Of a stretch of 64,000 nucleotides of DNA, positions 18,475-28,431 are shown in pieces. Position 1 is the first letter of the stretch. Every line of letters starts with the position of its first letter. The stretch comes from Thorsellia anophelis DSM 18579 (GTDB lineage: Bacteria; Pseudomonadota; Gammaproteobacteria; Enterobacterales; Thorselliaceae): the NCBI RefSeq assembly GCF_900111395.1, contig NZ_FOHV01000003.1, forward strand, positions 139,862 to 203,861, in the 5' to 3' direction. Under the pieces are notes generated by a model, which was not told the DNA's origin, made no database searches, and saw nothing but the letters and a program-made list of their open reading frames with translations. The position numbers and the translations under genes were made by a program.

Positions 18475-18482
18475 GCCCCAGA

Positions 18483-19217
18483 ATGAACCCAATTTTTCTC
18501 GGTGTAAATATTGATCATGTTGCAACCTTACGTAATGCAAGAGGCACCTCTTACCCTGACCCGATTCAAGCCGCTTTTATCGCAGAGCAAGCTGGAGCAG
18601 ATGGTATTACGATTCATTTAAGGGAAGACAGACGACATATTACTGATAGAGATGTCGCATTACTAAGACAAACAATTCAAACTCGCATGAATTTAGAGAT
18701 GGCAGTCACGCCTGACATGCTAGAAATTGCCCTTAAAATTAAGCCTGAATTTGTTTGTCTTGTACCTGAGAGACGAGAAGAAGTGACAACTGAAGGTGGG
18801 CTTGATGTTTTAGGGCATTTATCCCAAGTTAAAGATACCGTCAAGTCACTGAGTGAGATTAATACTAAAGTATCTCTTTTTATTGATCCGGAGATAACAC
18901 AAATCGAAGCAGCAGCTGAAATTAACTCTCCATTTATTGAAATTCATACAGGACGTTATGCGCAAGCAAAAACTGATACTGAAATTGAGTTTGAATATCA
19001 ACGTATAAAAAATGCTGCGATGTTTGCCTCTAAGCTTGGATTGAAAGTCAATGCAGGGCATGGATTAACTTATCATAATGTCAGTTTGATTGCTGCAATA
19101 CCAGAAATTTATGAGCTGAATATAGGTCATGCAATTATTGGCCAAGCAGTTTTTAACGGGTTAGATGTTGCTGTAAGAGAAATGAAGCGACTTATGACCC
19201 AAGCCCGACAAAAATAA
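18483..19217 (+). CDS. pdxJ: Pyridoxine 5'-phosphate synthase
   Basis: Last step of the DXP-dependent vitamin B6 pathway: condensation of 3-amino-2-oxopropyl phosphate with deoxyxylulose phosphate to give pyridoxine 5'-phosphate. A TIM-barrel of 244 residues beginning [17 protein letters not shown], with the catalytic and phosphate-binding segments [37 protein letters not shown] and [11 protein letters not shown] start it at the ATG at 18483; an upstream GTG at 18471 overlaps the dcd stop and lacks homology. It is in a tight plus-strand run with dcd and acpS; pdxJ-acpS adjacency is common in gammaproteobacteria. Confidence 0.96.
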   Translation: MNPIFLGVNIDHVATLRNARGTSYPDPIQAAFIAEQAGADGITIHLREDRRHITDRDVALLRQTIQTRMNLEMAVTPDMLEIALKIKPEFVCLVPERREEVTTEGGLDVLGHLSQVKDTVKSLSEINTKVSLFIDPEITQIEAAAEINSPFIEIHTGRYAQAKTDTEIEFEYQRIKNAAMFASKLGLKVNAGHGLTYHNVSLIAAIPEIYELNIGHAIIGQAVFNGLDVAVREMKRLMTQARQK

Positions 19218-19239
19218 GTTAGTTTTAAAAGGGAATAAT

Positions 19240-19620
19240 GTGGCAATTATTGGATTAGGCACAGATATTGTTGAAATCAAAAGAATCGAAAGAATAGTAA
19301 GTTCTCTTGGTGATAAGCTAGCAAAACGCATCTTAACACAGGATGAATTTCTAGCTTATTGTAAACACAAACAACCTATCAAGTATCTAGCCAAACGTTT
19401 TGCAACTAAAGAAGCAGCTGCAAAGGCACTAGGTCTTGGTTTTAGAGATGGCTTGGCATTTAATCAATTTGGAACACAATATGATACTTCTGGCAAGCCT
19501 ATTTTGGTGTTATATGGCAAAGCAAAAGAAATAGCTGATAGTTTGCAGATTCAATCAAGCCATTTATCTATTTCAGATGAAACACATTATGCTGTCGCTG
19601 TTGTAATTTTTGAACGATAG
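19240..19620 (+). CDS. acpS: Holo-[acyl-carrier-protein] synthase
   Basis: Transfers 4'-phosphopantetheine from CoA to apo-ACP. The product is 126 residues, the family size. The N-terminal IIGLGTDIVEIKRIE provides the magnesium-binding Asp; KYLAKRFATKEAAAKALG provides the second acidic ligand and the CoA-binding lysine; the ISDETHYAVAVVI strand closes the fold. The start codon is GTG with AAAAGGGA upstream. It is last in the dcd-pdxJ-acpS run, ending at a bidirectional terminator against fliT. Confidence 0.95.
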   Translation: MAIIGLGTDIVEIKRIERIVSSLGDKLAKRILTQDEFLAYCKHKQPIKYLAKRFATKEAAAKALGLGFRDGLAFNQFGTQYDTSGKPILVLYGKAKEIADSLQIQSSHLSISDETHYAVAVVIFER

Positions 19621-19629
19621 CATTATTTC

Positions 19630-19653
19630 AAAATGCAACATCAGTTGCTTTTT
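19630..19653. terminator. Bidirectional terminator between acpS and fliT
   Basis: GCAAC-ATCA-GTTGC forms a short stem with a four-base loop, preceded by an A-run and followed by TTTTT, so it can act in both directions. It separates the convergent acpS and fliT genes. Confidence 0.7.
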
Positions 19654-19672
19654 GAGCTTAAAACAGATTTCT

Positions 19673-20041
19673 TTATCTAAAACTATCTTTAAACATTCTC
19701 GATTCAATTGCTTGATTACTAAATTCTGTATAAGCAAGATGAACTTTTTTCTGACAAGATAAATTTGTTAAATTCTGGCTAACTGATGTTTGATAATTTT
19801 GGGTAAGTAATGTTAATTCACCAATATTTGATGTAATCTTTTGGCACATATCAACAAACCTATCTCTAATTTCAGGATGCTTTTCAATTATATCAACTAT
19901 ATTTGGCAGACTTTCAGACAACCTTAAATACTCAGTCTCTGCATCAGCAAATTTCTCCCACTCATTAGCCTTAGCGAGCACAAGCATATTGTCAGTTAGC
20001 GCTAAAAAATGTTCATATTTAGAGAGTAATTTTTTAGGCAT
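19673..20041 (-). CDS. fliT: Flagellar chaperone FliT-like protein
   Basis: Small helical protein of 122 residues, the length of E. coli FliT (121), located directly after fliD and fliS as in enteric bacteria. FliT chaperones the FliD cap protein and, in Salmonella, also restrains FlhDC. The sequence is poorly conserved, so the call rests mainly on size, helical character and position. I use the ATG at 20041 with GGAG five bases upstream; the longer frame to 20074 lacks such support. A terminator-like hairpin sits between fliS and this gene. Confidence 0.75.
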   Translation of the reverse strand: MPKKLLSKYEHFLALTDNMLVLAKANEWEKFADAETEYLRLSESLPNIVDIIEKHPEIRDRFVDMCQKITSNIGELTLLTQNYQTSVSQNLTNLSCQKKVHLAYTEFSNQAIESRMFKDSFR

Positions 20042-20080
20042 ATTAGCTCCATCTGTAATAATTATTTCAAACACATTCTA

Positions 20081-20122
20081 AAAACCCAAAACATAACCAT
20101 CATTTGTCTTTTGATGGCTATG
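20081..20122 (-). terminator. Terminator-like hairpin between fliS and fliT
   Basis: On the minus strand, CATAGCCATCA and TGATGGTTATG pair over 11 positions (one G-U) around a 9-base loop and are followed by TTTTGGGTTTT. Structure and tract look like a Rho-independent terminator placed inside the fliDST operon. Confidence 0.7.
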
Positions 20123-20140
20123 TACATCCACTAGCGTACA

Positions 20141-20557
20141 TTATGATTTAGGCGCATTTGGATCAATTTCTTTCCAAGCATCTGCAATGTTAGTAAGTAG
20201 CTTAATTACTTCTTCTATGCTTTTTACGTCATTTTTTAAATTAGCCTGAACCAATCTATCAGTCATATAACCATAAAGTGAATCTAAATTATCTGCAAGT
20301 TCACCGTCAACTTCTGGATTCAAAGAAGCACGTAAACCATTGTCTATTATCCCTATCGATTTAGAAATAGCTGAGCCTTTTTCTGCGATATGATTAGGCG
20401 AATCGCCTTGCTCAATTAAAATCTTTGCGCGAAGCAGCGCATTGATTGCCCCATCAAATAACAATGTGATCAATTGATGCGGATTAGCACTCATCACACT
20501 GCTTTCTAGACCAACATTTTCATAGGATTGGGTTTTCGCTTTAGCGGGAGAATACAT
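20141..20557 (-). CDS. fliS: Flagellin export chaperone
   Basis: FliS binds flagellin and prevents its assembly in the cytoplasm. The 138-residue protein fits the family (about 136) and has the characteristic N terminus with YENVGLESSVMSANPHQLITLLFDGAI, the flagellin-binding region. The ATG at 20557 is preceded by GAGG; two earlier in-frame ATGs place that GAGG inside the coding region and are rejected. It lies between fliD and fliT with stem-loops on both sides. No flagellin gene is present in the window. Confidence 0.93.
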   Translation of the reverse strand: MYSPAKAKTQSYENVGLESSVMSANPHQLITLLFDGAINALLRAKILIEQGDSPNHIAEKGSAISKSIGIIDNGLRASLNPEVDGELADNLDSLYGYMTDRLVQANLKNDVKSIEEVIKLLTNIADAWKEIDPNAPKS

Positions 20558-20578
20558 ATTGGACCTCATATAGTTCAT

Positions 20579-20634
20579 AAAAAAATAGGCTTGTGAATTG
20601 TTTCTATATTACAGAACACAATACCACAAGCCTA
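20579..20634 (-). terminator. Terminator-like hairpin between fliD and fliS
   Basis: Perfect 10-bp arms TAGGCTTGTG and CACAAGCCTA enclose a partly complementary interior (ATTGTGTTCT against AGAAACAAT), and seven T residues follow on the minus strand. This is a strong intrinsic-terminator form lying wholly between fliD and the fliS start. Confidence 0.8.
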
Positions 20635-20651
20635 GAAAATTTAAACAATTA

Positions 20652-22160
20652 TTATTGTTTTGTTTGTGCTGATAACGAAGCAAGCTGCTGAGTTAGATAC
20701 GCACTAGTACTATTCATTTGAGCCATCATTCTATCAAGTTGTTCAAACTGAATACGTGTTCTTTCTAAGTTAGCCTCAATACTTGAAGTTGTATTCTCAA
20801 TACTTCTTTCAACACGTTTAATCATTGAATTCAAAGAATCTTCTTGTACTTTAAAGACACCTGTTGAATTATCCATTATTGATTTTAACTGATTTGCAGA
20901 CTGCGTTGCGAAACCAGTTGTTTTGCCATCTCCGACTAGGAAATTAATCACACCATCAACATTATCAGCTAATGCTTTATCGAGTGTAGCACCATTAATT
21001 TCTAATTTAAGAACGCTACCGCCCGTTGAAGTTGTATTATTCAGCTTTATTCCAAGACTATTTAAAGTACTGATTGCGCCTTCTTGAGAACTTGTAATTT
21101 GAGATCTTAATTGGTTTTGCAAATTACGAAGCGCTGCATTTCCCATTAAATCACCATTGGATGAAGATAACTCTTCACCAGCTTTACCAGGCACGAACTT
21201 AGTCTGGTTAGATATGGTTGCTTGCACCTCATTAAAAGCATCAACATAGGCCTGAATTGCAGCTTTCAAATCACCTGTGCTTTTTGTGATTGATAAAGTT
21301 TCAGCCTCAAAAATCTTATTCTCACCTTCACCCGTGCTTGGTGAAACTTCTTTAGCAGTAATCGTTACACCATCAACGACATCTTTAAAAGTATTAGTAC
21401 CGCTTGTAACTGTGATACCATTAACTTGTATGACGGCATCTGCAGCTGTAGTTCTTTGGCTTGCAGGATCATTAAGATTAGCGACTATTTCATTTAATAA
21501 ATATGGAGCTTCCTCTTCACCTTCTGGAGCTGGTCTTGTTGGTAAAGCTGGTGCATTTTCCTGTGTTATTTGTACAGTAAAACCAGCATCTTCACCTGTC
21601 GATTTACTCGAAACATTTAAATAGCCTTTACCTTGGGCATCATAGATAATCTCAGCACTAACATCGCTTTTGCTTTCATTAATTTTATTGCGTACATCTT
21701 CTAATGTGTAGTCACCCGCTTCAAATTCAATTTTAACTTCTTTTCCATCTTCTGTATTAGGTGCAAAAGTTAACGTTGTAGCGCCATCGGCAACATTTAT
21801 AACATTCGAATTCTTGTCTGATCCAATTGTTGCCTGAGATATTTGGCCTGTTGCTAGCGCCTGCACATTTACAGAATAACTACCAGGATTAGCAGATGCA
21901 CTTACTGATGCGCTAAAAGCTTTATTCGTACTAGAAACTGCAGTTGTGTTAATTTCATTTGCTTTTTGCAAATTCTGAGCCGCTGCATCAAGCTTAGCAA
22001 CAGATGATTTAACAATTCCCCAAGCGGTAATTTGGTTATTGAATGTTGTTTTTTGTGCTGTTAATGGAGTTAAACGGGTTTGTTCTGCTGCTTGCAGTTG
22101 ATCTAAAAGACCTTGCAAGTCTAAACCTGAACCAACACCTAATGAACTGATACCTGCCAT
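20652..22160 (-). CDS. fliD: Flagellar filament cap protein
   Basis: Hook-associated protein 2, secreted through the flagellar type III system, which caps the filament and directs flagellin assembly. At 502 residues it is slightly longer than E. coli FliD (468). The N terminus ISSLGVGSGLDLQGLLDQL and the C-terminal coiled-coil region ending in YLTQQLASLSAQ are the conserved assembly regions; the central domain (about 110-340) is variable and rich in Glu, Thr and Asn. AAGGAG precedes the ATG. A sigma-28 promoter about 90 bp upstream indicates late-class expression. Confidence 0.94.
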   Translation of the reverse strand: MAGISSLGVGSGLDLQGLLDQLQAAEQTRLTPLTAQKTTFNNQITAWGIVKSSVAKLDAAAQNLQKANEINTTAVSSTNKAFSASVSASANPGSYSVNVQALATGQISQATIGSDKNSNVINVADGATTLTFAPNTEDGKEVKIEFEAGDYTLEDVRNKINESKSDVSAEIIYDAQGKGYLNVSSKSTGEDAGFTVQITQENAPALPTRPAPEGEEEAPYLLNEIVANLNDPASQRTTAADAVIQVNGITVTSGTNTFKDVVDGVTITAKEVSPSTGEGENKIFEAETLSITKSTGDLKAAIQAYVDAFNEVQATISNQTKFVPGKAGEELSSSNGDLMGNAALRNLQNQLRSQITSSQEGAISTLNSLGIKLNNTTSTGGSVLKLEINGATLDKALADNVDGVINFLVGDGKTTGFATQSANQLKSIMDNSTGVFKVQEDSLNSMIKRVERSIENTTSSIEANLERTRIQFEQLDRMMAQMNSTSAYLTQQLASLSAQTKQ

Positions 22161-22251
22161 AATGGGCTCCTTGTTAATACTCTAAAAGTATTTCGTTTTG
22201 ATTATTTATGAGTCTTTCTTTACTAATGTAAGAATTCCTACTACAAACCTA

Positions 22252-22278
22252 AAATCGGCTAAAACACTAAAAACTTTA
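22252..22278 (-). promoter_or_regulatory. Sigma-28 (FliA) promoter of fliD
   Basis: On the minus strand TAAAGTTT, an 11-base spacer and GCCGATTT match the flagellar sigma-28 consensus (TAAAGTTT-N11-GCCGATAA) in both boxes and spacing. It lies 92 bp upstream of the fliD ATG and reads toward it. Confidence 0.9.
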
Positions 22279-22436
22279 AGCATCTCATCAAATAAAACAA
22301 TAAAAATAAGGTAGAAAACCTCATCGGATGTTAATTAATGTTAATCTATGTTTCCTATTTTACACCATTTTGATGAGTATGTACTGATTATTTACATGTT
22401 TTTAAATTCATCACAATAGTGCTTTAAGGTATCACT

Positions 22437-25400
22437 TTAATCAAACTCCAATAAGACCTGCTGATTACCTACTAAACGTTTTAAATCATTCAAAAGTTCA
22501 TCGGTAGGATTGACTCTCCAATGAGTTCCTAGTGTAATTTTCACCCTTGCATCGATTCGTTGATAATAGATATGAAAAGGTAAAACGCCTGCTGAATGAG
22601 GCTCTAATGTTTGTTTTAACATTTGAATAAAGCTATCATTGAGCGTGTCTTGCTCTAGATATAAACTTACCCCTCTTGCGTATTTTTCTCTTGCTTGGGC
22701 AATATCTAGTAACTCCCTAACAATCATTTTAAACCCACCATTAAAATCATCAGTCAAAACTGATCCTGCTGCGATTAAAATTTTGTCTTTTTGTAATAGC
22801 GATTGATATTTTTCTAATGCTTCTGTATACAACATTAAATCTAACCGCCCTGACCTATCATCGATAGTAATTAGGCCGATTTTCGTGCCTCGCTTTGTGA
22901 CCTTTATACTTGCAGATAACACAAGCCCACTAACAATTAGCGTTTTCCCTTTGCTTGTAGGTTGGACTTCACTAAGTTTAACACCACTCGTATAACGATC
23001 TAACTCTTTTAAATATTGGGTGATAGGATGACCAGATAAATACAGACCAAGCGTCTCTCTTTCTCCATCTAAAACTTGTTGTTCAGGCCAAGGAGGGACA
23101 ATTGCATAAGACTGCTCAACTTGCTCAGGCTCATCAGCTAGCACACCGAACATATCAAATTGACCGCTTGAAACTTGTTTAGAATGCTGGCTTGCCATCT
23201 TAATTGCGCTATCTAATGAATTCATAAGCGCAGCTCGGTGCGGGCCTAACCTATCAAAAGCACCAGCCATGATTAATTTTTCCATTACTCTTCGAGTAAC
23301 TTTTTTTAAGTCTAGTCTGGCGCATAGGTCAAAAATTTCCTTGAAGTACCCACCTCGCTGCCTTGCTTCAAGTATCGCTTCAATTGGACCTTCTCCAACT
23401 CCTTTAATCGCACCAATACCATAAACGATCTCACCTTTTTCATTAACATGAAACTGATACGTACCGCTGTTAATATCAGGAGGTAGGACAGTAAGCCCCA
23501 TTCTTAAACACTCATCAACTAATCCTACAATTTTGTCAGTATTATCCATATCAGCCGTCATCACCGCAGCCATAAATTCAGCTGGATAATGCGTTTTAAG
23601 CCAAAGGGTCTGATAAGATACAAGCGCGTAAGCTGCCGAATGCGATTTATTAAAACCGTAACCTGCAAATTTTTCAACTAAGTCGAAAATATGCATGGCC
23701 AGTTCACCATCTACGCCATTTTTTTCAGCTCCTTCTTTAAATATTGAGCGTTGCTCAGCCATCTCTTCAGGTTTCTTTTTACCCATTGCACGGCGAAGCA
23801 TATCCGCACCACCGAGGGTGTATCCTGATAATACTTGAGCGATTTGCATGACTTGTTCTTGGTATAGAATGATCCCATAAGTAGGTTCTAAAACTGGCTG
23901 TAAACTTTCATGTTGCCAGTTAATATCTGGATAAGAAATCGCTTCTCTTGCATGCTTTCTATCAATAAAATTATCAACCATTCCTGATTGTAGGGGACCT
24001 GGTCTAAAGAGTGCAACTAAAGCAATCATATCTTCAAAGCAATCTGGTTGCAGCCTTTTAATTAGATCCTTCATCCCTCTAGACTCTAACTGGAATACGG
24101 CTGTAGTTTCTGCTCTTTGTAATAAAGCAAAACATTTTGGGTCCGTTAAGGAAATACTCTCAATTGCAACAGGGGGTTGGTTTTGTTTTTGTAATCTGGC
24201 ATTAATCATTCCTAATGCCCAATCAATAATTGTAAGAGTTCGTAGCCCTAAAAAGTCAAATTTAACAAGCCCTGCATACTCCACATCATTTTTATCAAAT
24301 TGAGTAACTGGATGCTTACCTTCTGCATCGCAATATAGCGGTGCAAAGTCAATAATTTGTGTAGGGGCAATTACAACACCACCAGCATGCTTACCGGCAT
24401 TACGTGTCACCCCTTCTAATTTTCTAGCCATATCTATAAGCGATTTGACTTCTTCATCATTATCATAGATAACAGATAGTTGAGGCTCAACCTCAAAAGC
24501 TTTTTCAAGTGTCATTCCAGGATCGGGAGGAATGAGCTTAGATATCCTATCTACAAATCCATATGGATGCCCTAATACTCTACCAACATCTCGTATAACA
24601 GCTTTCGCTGCCATAGTACCGAATGTAATAATTTGAGAAACTGCTTGCTGTCCATACATATCAGCAACATGCTCAATGACCCTATCTCGTTTTTCCATGC
24701 AAAAATCGATATCAAAGTCAGGCATAGAAACCCGCTCAGGATTTAAAAAACGCTCAAAAAGCAGATCATACTCCAATGGGTCAAGATCAGTAATTTTAAG
24801 TGCATACGCAACTAAGGAACCTGCACCTGATCCACGTCCTGGCCCTACTGGAATACCATTATCTTTTGACCACTGTATAAATTCCATTACGATTAGAAAG
24901 TAACCCGGAAATCCCATTTGGTTGATGACGTTAAGTTCAATGTCTAAACGCTCATCATACTCAGGACGTTTGTTAGACCTAACCTCGTTATCAGGAAATA
25001 AAAAAACTAGCCTCTCCTCAAGACCTTCTTTAGATTTCATAACAAGATAATCTTCTTCTGTCATTTCCCCTGTAGGGAAACTGGGCAAAAAGTATTCTCC
25101 CAGTCTAAGTTCAACATTACAACGTTTAGCAATCTCTACACTATTAGTCAATGCCTCAGGGATATCACTAAATAACTCAACCATCTCATCTTCTGTTCGA
25201 AGGTATTGTTGTTTGCTATACAATTTAGGTCTTTTAGGATCATCTAAAGTCACCCCATCATGGATAGCAACGCGAATTTCATGCGCATCAAAATCACTCT
25301 CTTTAATGAAGCACACATCATTCGTTGCAACAACAGGCAATTCACATTGTTCGGCTAATTCAATTGCCTTAGCGATATAATTAGCTTCATTATCTCGCCC

Positions 25401-25919
25401 TGTTCGGACAAGTTCTAAAAAATATCGATTCGGAAAATACGTTTGGTAATATTCGGTAAACTCAGCAATCAAATCTTGATTTTCTCTAAGAAGGGACCGG
25501 CCAAGATCACCCTCCTTTCCACCTGATAGTAAAATAATTCCTTCGTTTAATTCGGTCAACCAAGTCCGATGGATATAAGGTCCATTATCTCGATATCCCT
25601 GCTGATAGGCTTTTGAAATCAGAGCAGTAATATTTTTATAACCTTGCTGATTTTGAGCAAGTAAAGTCAATTTAGCAAATTCATCTTGCAGTTCAGGGAT
25701 AATCATTTGTAAATCGACACCAATAATTGGCTTGATCCCATTATTATGTGCATCACCATAAAACTTAACTAGACCACATAAGTTACTAAAATCGGTTAGT
25801 GCGATTGCAGGCATATTCAAACTACCAGCAGCCTTCATTAATGCCTTCGTTTTCGCTAGACCATCTACCATAGAATAATCACTATGGACGTGAAGGTGAA
25901 TAAATTTAGGATCTATCAT
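22437..25919 (-). CDS. dnaE: DNA polymerase III alpha subunit
   Basis: Replicative polymerase catalytic subunit of 1160 residues, the same length as E. coli DnaE. The N-terminal PHP domain begins [15 protein letters not shown]. The polymerase active site includes [14 protein letters not shown] and the catalytic aspartates in [10 protein letters not shown] helix-hairpin-helix region, an OB-fold (around [18 protein letters not shown]) and a C-terminal tau-binding end with LLEFD follow. It lies between the fliDST operon and the DUF523 gene, all on the minus strand. Confidence 0.97.
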   Translation of the reverse strand: MIDPKFIHLHVHSDYSMVDGLAKTKALMKAAGSLNMPAIALTDFSNLCGLVKFYGDAHNNGIKPIIGVDLQMIIPELQDEFAKLTLLAQNQQGYKNITALISKAYQQGYRDNGPYIHRTWLTELNEGIILLSGGKEGDLGRSLLRENQDLIAEFTEYYQTYFPNRYFLELVRTGRDNEANYIAKAIELAEQCELPVVATNDVCFIKESDFDAHEIRVAIHDGVTLDDPKRPKLYSKQQYLRTEDEMVELFSDIPEALTNSVEIAKRCNVELRLGEYFLPSFPTGEMTEEDYLVMKSKEGLEERLVFLFPDNEVRSNKRPEYDERLDIELNVINQMGFPGYFLIVMEFIQWSKDNGIPVGPGRGSGAGSLVAYALKITDLDPLEYDLLFERFLNPERVSMPDFDIDFCMEKRDRVIEHVADMYGQQAVSQIITFGTMAAKAVIRDVGRVLGHPYGFVDRISKLIPPDPGMTLEKAFEVEPQLSVIYDNDEEVKSLIDMARKLEGVTRNAGKHAGGVVIAPTQIIDFAPLYCDAEGKHPVTQFDKNDVEYAGLVKFDFLGLRTLTIIDWALGMINARLQKQNQPPVAIESISLTDPKCFALLQRAETTAVFQLESRGMKDLIKRLQPDCFEDMIALVALFRPGPLQSGMVDNFIDRKHAREAISYPDINWQHESLQPVLEPTYGIILYQEQVMQIAQVLSGYTLGGADMLRRAMGKKKPEEMAEQRSIFKEGAEKNGVDGELAMHIFDLVEKFAGYGFNKSHSAAYALVSYQTLWLKTHYPAEFMAAVMTADMDNTDKIVGLVDECLRMGLTVLPPDINSGTYQFHVNEKGEIVYGIGAIKGVGEGPIEAILEARQRGGYFKEIFDLCARLDLKKVTRRVMEKLIMAGAFDRLGPHRAALMNSLDSAIKMASQHSKQVSSGQFDMFGVLADEPEQVEQSYAIVPPWPEQQVLDGERETLGLYLSGHPITQYLKELDRYTSGVKLSEVQPTSKGKTLIVSGLVLSASIKVTKRGTKIGLITIDDRSGRLDLMLYTEALEKYQSLLQKDKILIAAGSVLTDDFNGGFKMIVRELLDIAQAREKYARGVSLYLEQDTLNDSFIQMLKQTLEPHSAGVLPFHIYYQRIDARVKITLGTHWRVNPTDELLNDLKRLVGNQQVLLEFD

Positions 25920-26002
25920 TACAACTCTCTAGATTTTTGAAAATACTGTACATTCTATCAGTCAAATTATATACAAATAGATTATTATAGGCTTGTAGGT
26001 TA

Positions 26003-26950
26003 TTAGTAACCGTAACGTAAACGCAGTGATTCTGGATAAGGTTCAAAATAACGTTGAGATAGTAGATAACGTTCATCATACTGCCTAGCATAATGCATTA
26101 GCAGTGTAAGTGGTGCTAAAAGAGGCAGCATCCCCTTTCGGTATCGCTCAATAATGTTGGCTAATTCAGCTTTTTCATCTCTGTTAAGATGTTTTTTAAA
26201 ATAGCCTTGAATATGCATCAGCACATTTGTATGATTTTTACGTGTTGCAATTTTAGACATAGTTTGCATTAAAAGCGTTCTATATTCCTCATAAAAACGC
26301 TCTAATTTATCTGTGTTTGATAGCTGTGCAATTTTTTTTCCAAGGGTTCTATAATCAGCTTGGTTATGTGAAAGTAGAATCAATTTATATTGAGTATGGA
26401 AAGCAACTAATTTGCCTTTTGTAATACCACTTCGCATTAAAGATTCTAATTCATGTAAAGCAAATATCCTTCCTACAAAATTTTCCCTAATAATAGGATC
26501 ATTCAGACGCCCATCTTCTTCAACTGGTAACCAGGGGTAATGCTTTAGGAGTTGACTAGTATAAATTCCGACTCCAATTTTTTGATTACTATTATCATTA
26601 GGATGATAAAGTCTCACTCTTTCAAGCCCACAGCTTGGAGATTTTGCACAGACGATATAACCTGCTAAAACGGGAAACTGCTCAAACTGATTCGTGGCAA
26701 AATCTGTCATTTTTTGCGTAAAATCTTTTGTTGTATCTTGGCTGAGCGTCATTCTAACTTGATTATTAATCATAGTTAATCTTAAGGCTGGTCTTGGCGT
26801 TGGTAATCCGATTCCCATTTCAGGACAAACATCTATGTATTCAACATACTCAGACAGAGCTTTCATGGCAAATGCAAATCCTTTATGTCCACCATCAAAT
26901 CTTACTGATTTACCGAGCAAACAGCTACTGATTCCTATATTGAGTTTCAT
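26003..26950 (-). CDS. DUF523/DUF1722 protein (YbgA-like)
   Basis: A two-domain protein of 315 residues. The N-terminal DUF523 domain (about 1-150) has conserved cysteines Cys10 in SSCLLG, Cys42 in CPEMG and Cys101/Cys107 in KSPSCG. DUF523 proteins of the TudS type use three such cysteines to hold a [4Fe-4S] cluster for desulfuration of thiolated pyrimidines. The C-terminal DUF1722 domain (about 185-305) contains HTQYKLILLSHNQ and GYFKKHL. This is the same fusion as E. coli YbgA. A role in thio-base metabolism is inference; the fusion's function is not established to my knowledge. Confidence 0.82.
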   Translation of the reverse strand: MKLNIGISSCLLGKSVRFDGGHKGFAFAMKALSEYVEYIDVCPEMGIGLPTPRPALRLTMINNQVRMTLSQDTTKDFTQKMTDFATNQFEQFPVLAGYIVCAKSPSCGLERVRLYHPNDNSNQKIGVGIYTSQLLKHYPWLPVEEDGRLNDPIIRENFVGRIFALHELESLMRSGITKGKLVAFHTQYKLILLSHNQADYRTLGKKIAQLSNTDKLERFYEEYRTLLMQTMSKIATRKNHTNVLMHIQGYFKKHLNRDEKAELANIIERYRKGMLPLLAPLTLLMHYARQYDERYLLSQRYFEPYPESLRLRYGY

Positions 26951-26979
26951 AGATAATTATCCTGTTGTTATATAATCCT

Positions 26980-28260
26980 TTAAATATCTTCTAGTGCAAT
27001 TAAAGAATCAATTGATTGCTTACGCCGAATACAAGTTATGTTGTCATTATCAAAAGCATATTCAGCTATCAAAGGCCTTGAATTATAATTCGATGACATA
27101 GACGCGCCATATGCACCAGCATCATGAAAAACGAGTAAATCATTAACTGCTATAATAGGTAAAGTACGTTTATCAACCACTCCACCTTCATGTTGCGTGA
27201 AAACATCACCTGACTCACATAGAGGCCCTGCAACTACAACATCTTCAACATTACCTTCAGTACAAGCCCATTCTAGTTTACCATCTGGTTTATTTTTTAT
27301 CACGGATATAGCATGGTAACTTCCATACATTGAGGGTCTCATCAGATCATTGAAGCCTGCATCAACTAGCACGAATTTATTTTGTCCCATCAATTTTACA
27401 GCATGAACTTTTGACACTAATATACCTGATTGGGCAACAAGAAAACGCCCAGGTTCAATTTCTAAAGATACAGAGTGTTTGAGTAAATTTTCTATTCTGA
27501 TCCTAGCGTTATTCCATAATTTAAAGTAGTGTTCTGTGTCAATTTCAGCGCCATCAATATGGTAAGGAATTGATAATCCGCCACCTGCAGAAATCGCCTC
27601 AAGATCAAATCCAAGTTTTACAATTTCCTCAACTTGTAAAACCATAGCATCACATACTTGTTCTAGGTGTCCATAATCTACACCTGACCCAATATGCATG
27701 TGTATCCCGACTAATGTTAAATCATACTTCTTTATCACATTAAGCGCTTGCTCAAGTTGAGTATGCCAAATACCATGTTTACTATTTTCACCACCTGTAT
27801 TTGTCTTTTGACTATGTCCGTGACCAAATCCTGGATTAATTCTTATCCACACAGGGTGTTTAGCTGCAACCTTACCGACTTGTTCTAGCATATCTATTGA
27901 ACCAGCATTGACAGGTATTTTATTTTCAACCACAAGGTTAAGTGTTTGTTGATTAATAACATCTGCAGTAAATACTATCTCATTTGGATTTTTTTTATTA
28001 TCAAATCCGGCTTTGAGCGCACGAAACAATTCCCCTTCTGAAACTGCGTCAACAAAAACACCATTTTGCTTCATCAATTTTAAGACATGGATATTAGAAT
28101 TTGTTTTTTGCGCATAGCGTATAACATCAAATGCTTTTAGTTTTTCAATTTGTGATTTTATGACATTCAAATCATATGCCCAATAGGGAGTCATCTCTTT
28201 TTCATATATTTGAGCTAAGCTATTTGCTTTAAATAAATTAGTTTGGTTATGTTTTTTCAT
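26980..28260 (-). CDS. lysA: Diaminopimelate decarboxylase
   Basis: PLP enzyme converting meso-diaminopimelate to lysine, the final step of lysine synthesis. The 426-residue protein has the alanine-racemase-fold barrel with the PLP lysine in IRYAQKTNSN, MHIGSG, the glycine loop SAGGGLSIPY, EPGRFLVAQSG, and the catalytic CESGD in the C-terminal domain, plus the substrate tyrosine region FHDAGAYGASMSSNYN. It stands on the minus strand before the DUF523 gene (29-bp gap), possibly as one transcript. No divergent lysR is present. Confidence 0.95.
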   Translation of the reverse strand: MKKHNQTNLFKANSLAQIYEKEMTPYWAYDLNVIKSQIEKLKAFDVIRYAQKTNSNIHVLKLMKQNGVFVDAVSEGELFRALKAGFDNKKNPNEIVFTADVINQQTLNLVVENKIPVNAGSIDMLEQVGKVAAKHPVWIRINPGFGHGHSQKTNTGGENSKHGIWHTQLEQALNVIKKYDLTLVGIHMHIGSGVDYGHLEQVCDAMVLQVEEIVKLGFDLEAISAGGGLSIPYHIDGAEIDTEHYFKLWNNARIRIENLLKHSVSLEIEPGRFLVAQSGILVSKVHAVKLMGQNKFVLVDAGFNDLMRPSMYGSYHAISVIKNKPDGKLEWACTEGNVEDVVVAGPLCESGDVFTQHEGGVVDKRTLPIIAVNDLLVFHDAGAYGASMSSNYNSRPLIAEYAFDNDNITCIRRKQSIDSLIALEDI

Positions 28261-28386
28261 TATTTTTACGAGTTAGCGTTGAGTTATAAAAAGGGTATTT
28301 TTAGATATGTACATCAATAGTGTACCATTGTAAGCTGATTGAGCTCAAATTTACATTATTAATTCATATAATCCTCAATTTCAGTC

Positions 28387-28413
28387 AAAAAAAAACCTGC
28401 TAAACAGCAGGTC
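28387..28413 (-). terminator. Rho-independent terminator after flgL
   Basis: On the minus strand ACCTGCT and AGCAGGT form a short-loop stem followed by a run of about nine T residues. It lies roughly 20 bp past the flgL stop and closes the flgKL unit before lysA. Confidence 0.88.
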
Positions 28414-28431
28414 TTTTAAATTAATCATTTT

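Noticed and set aside
18471-18482. GTG start for pdxJ overlapping the dcd stop
   Set aside because: Conserved PdxJ sequence begins at the ATG at 18483.
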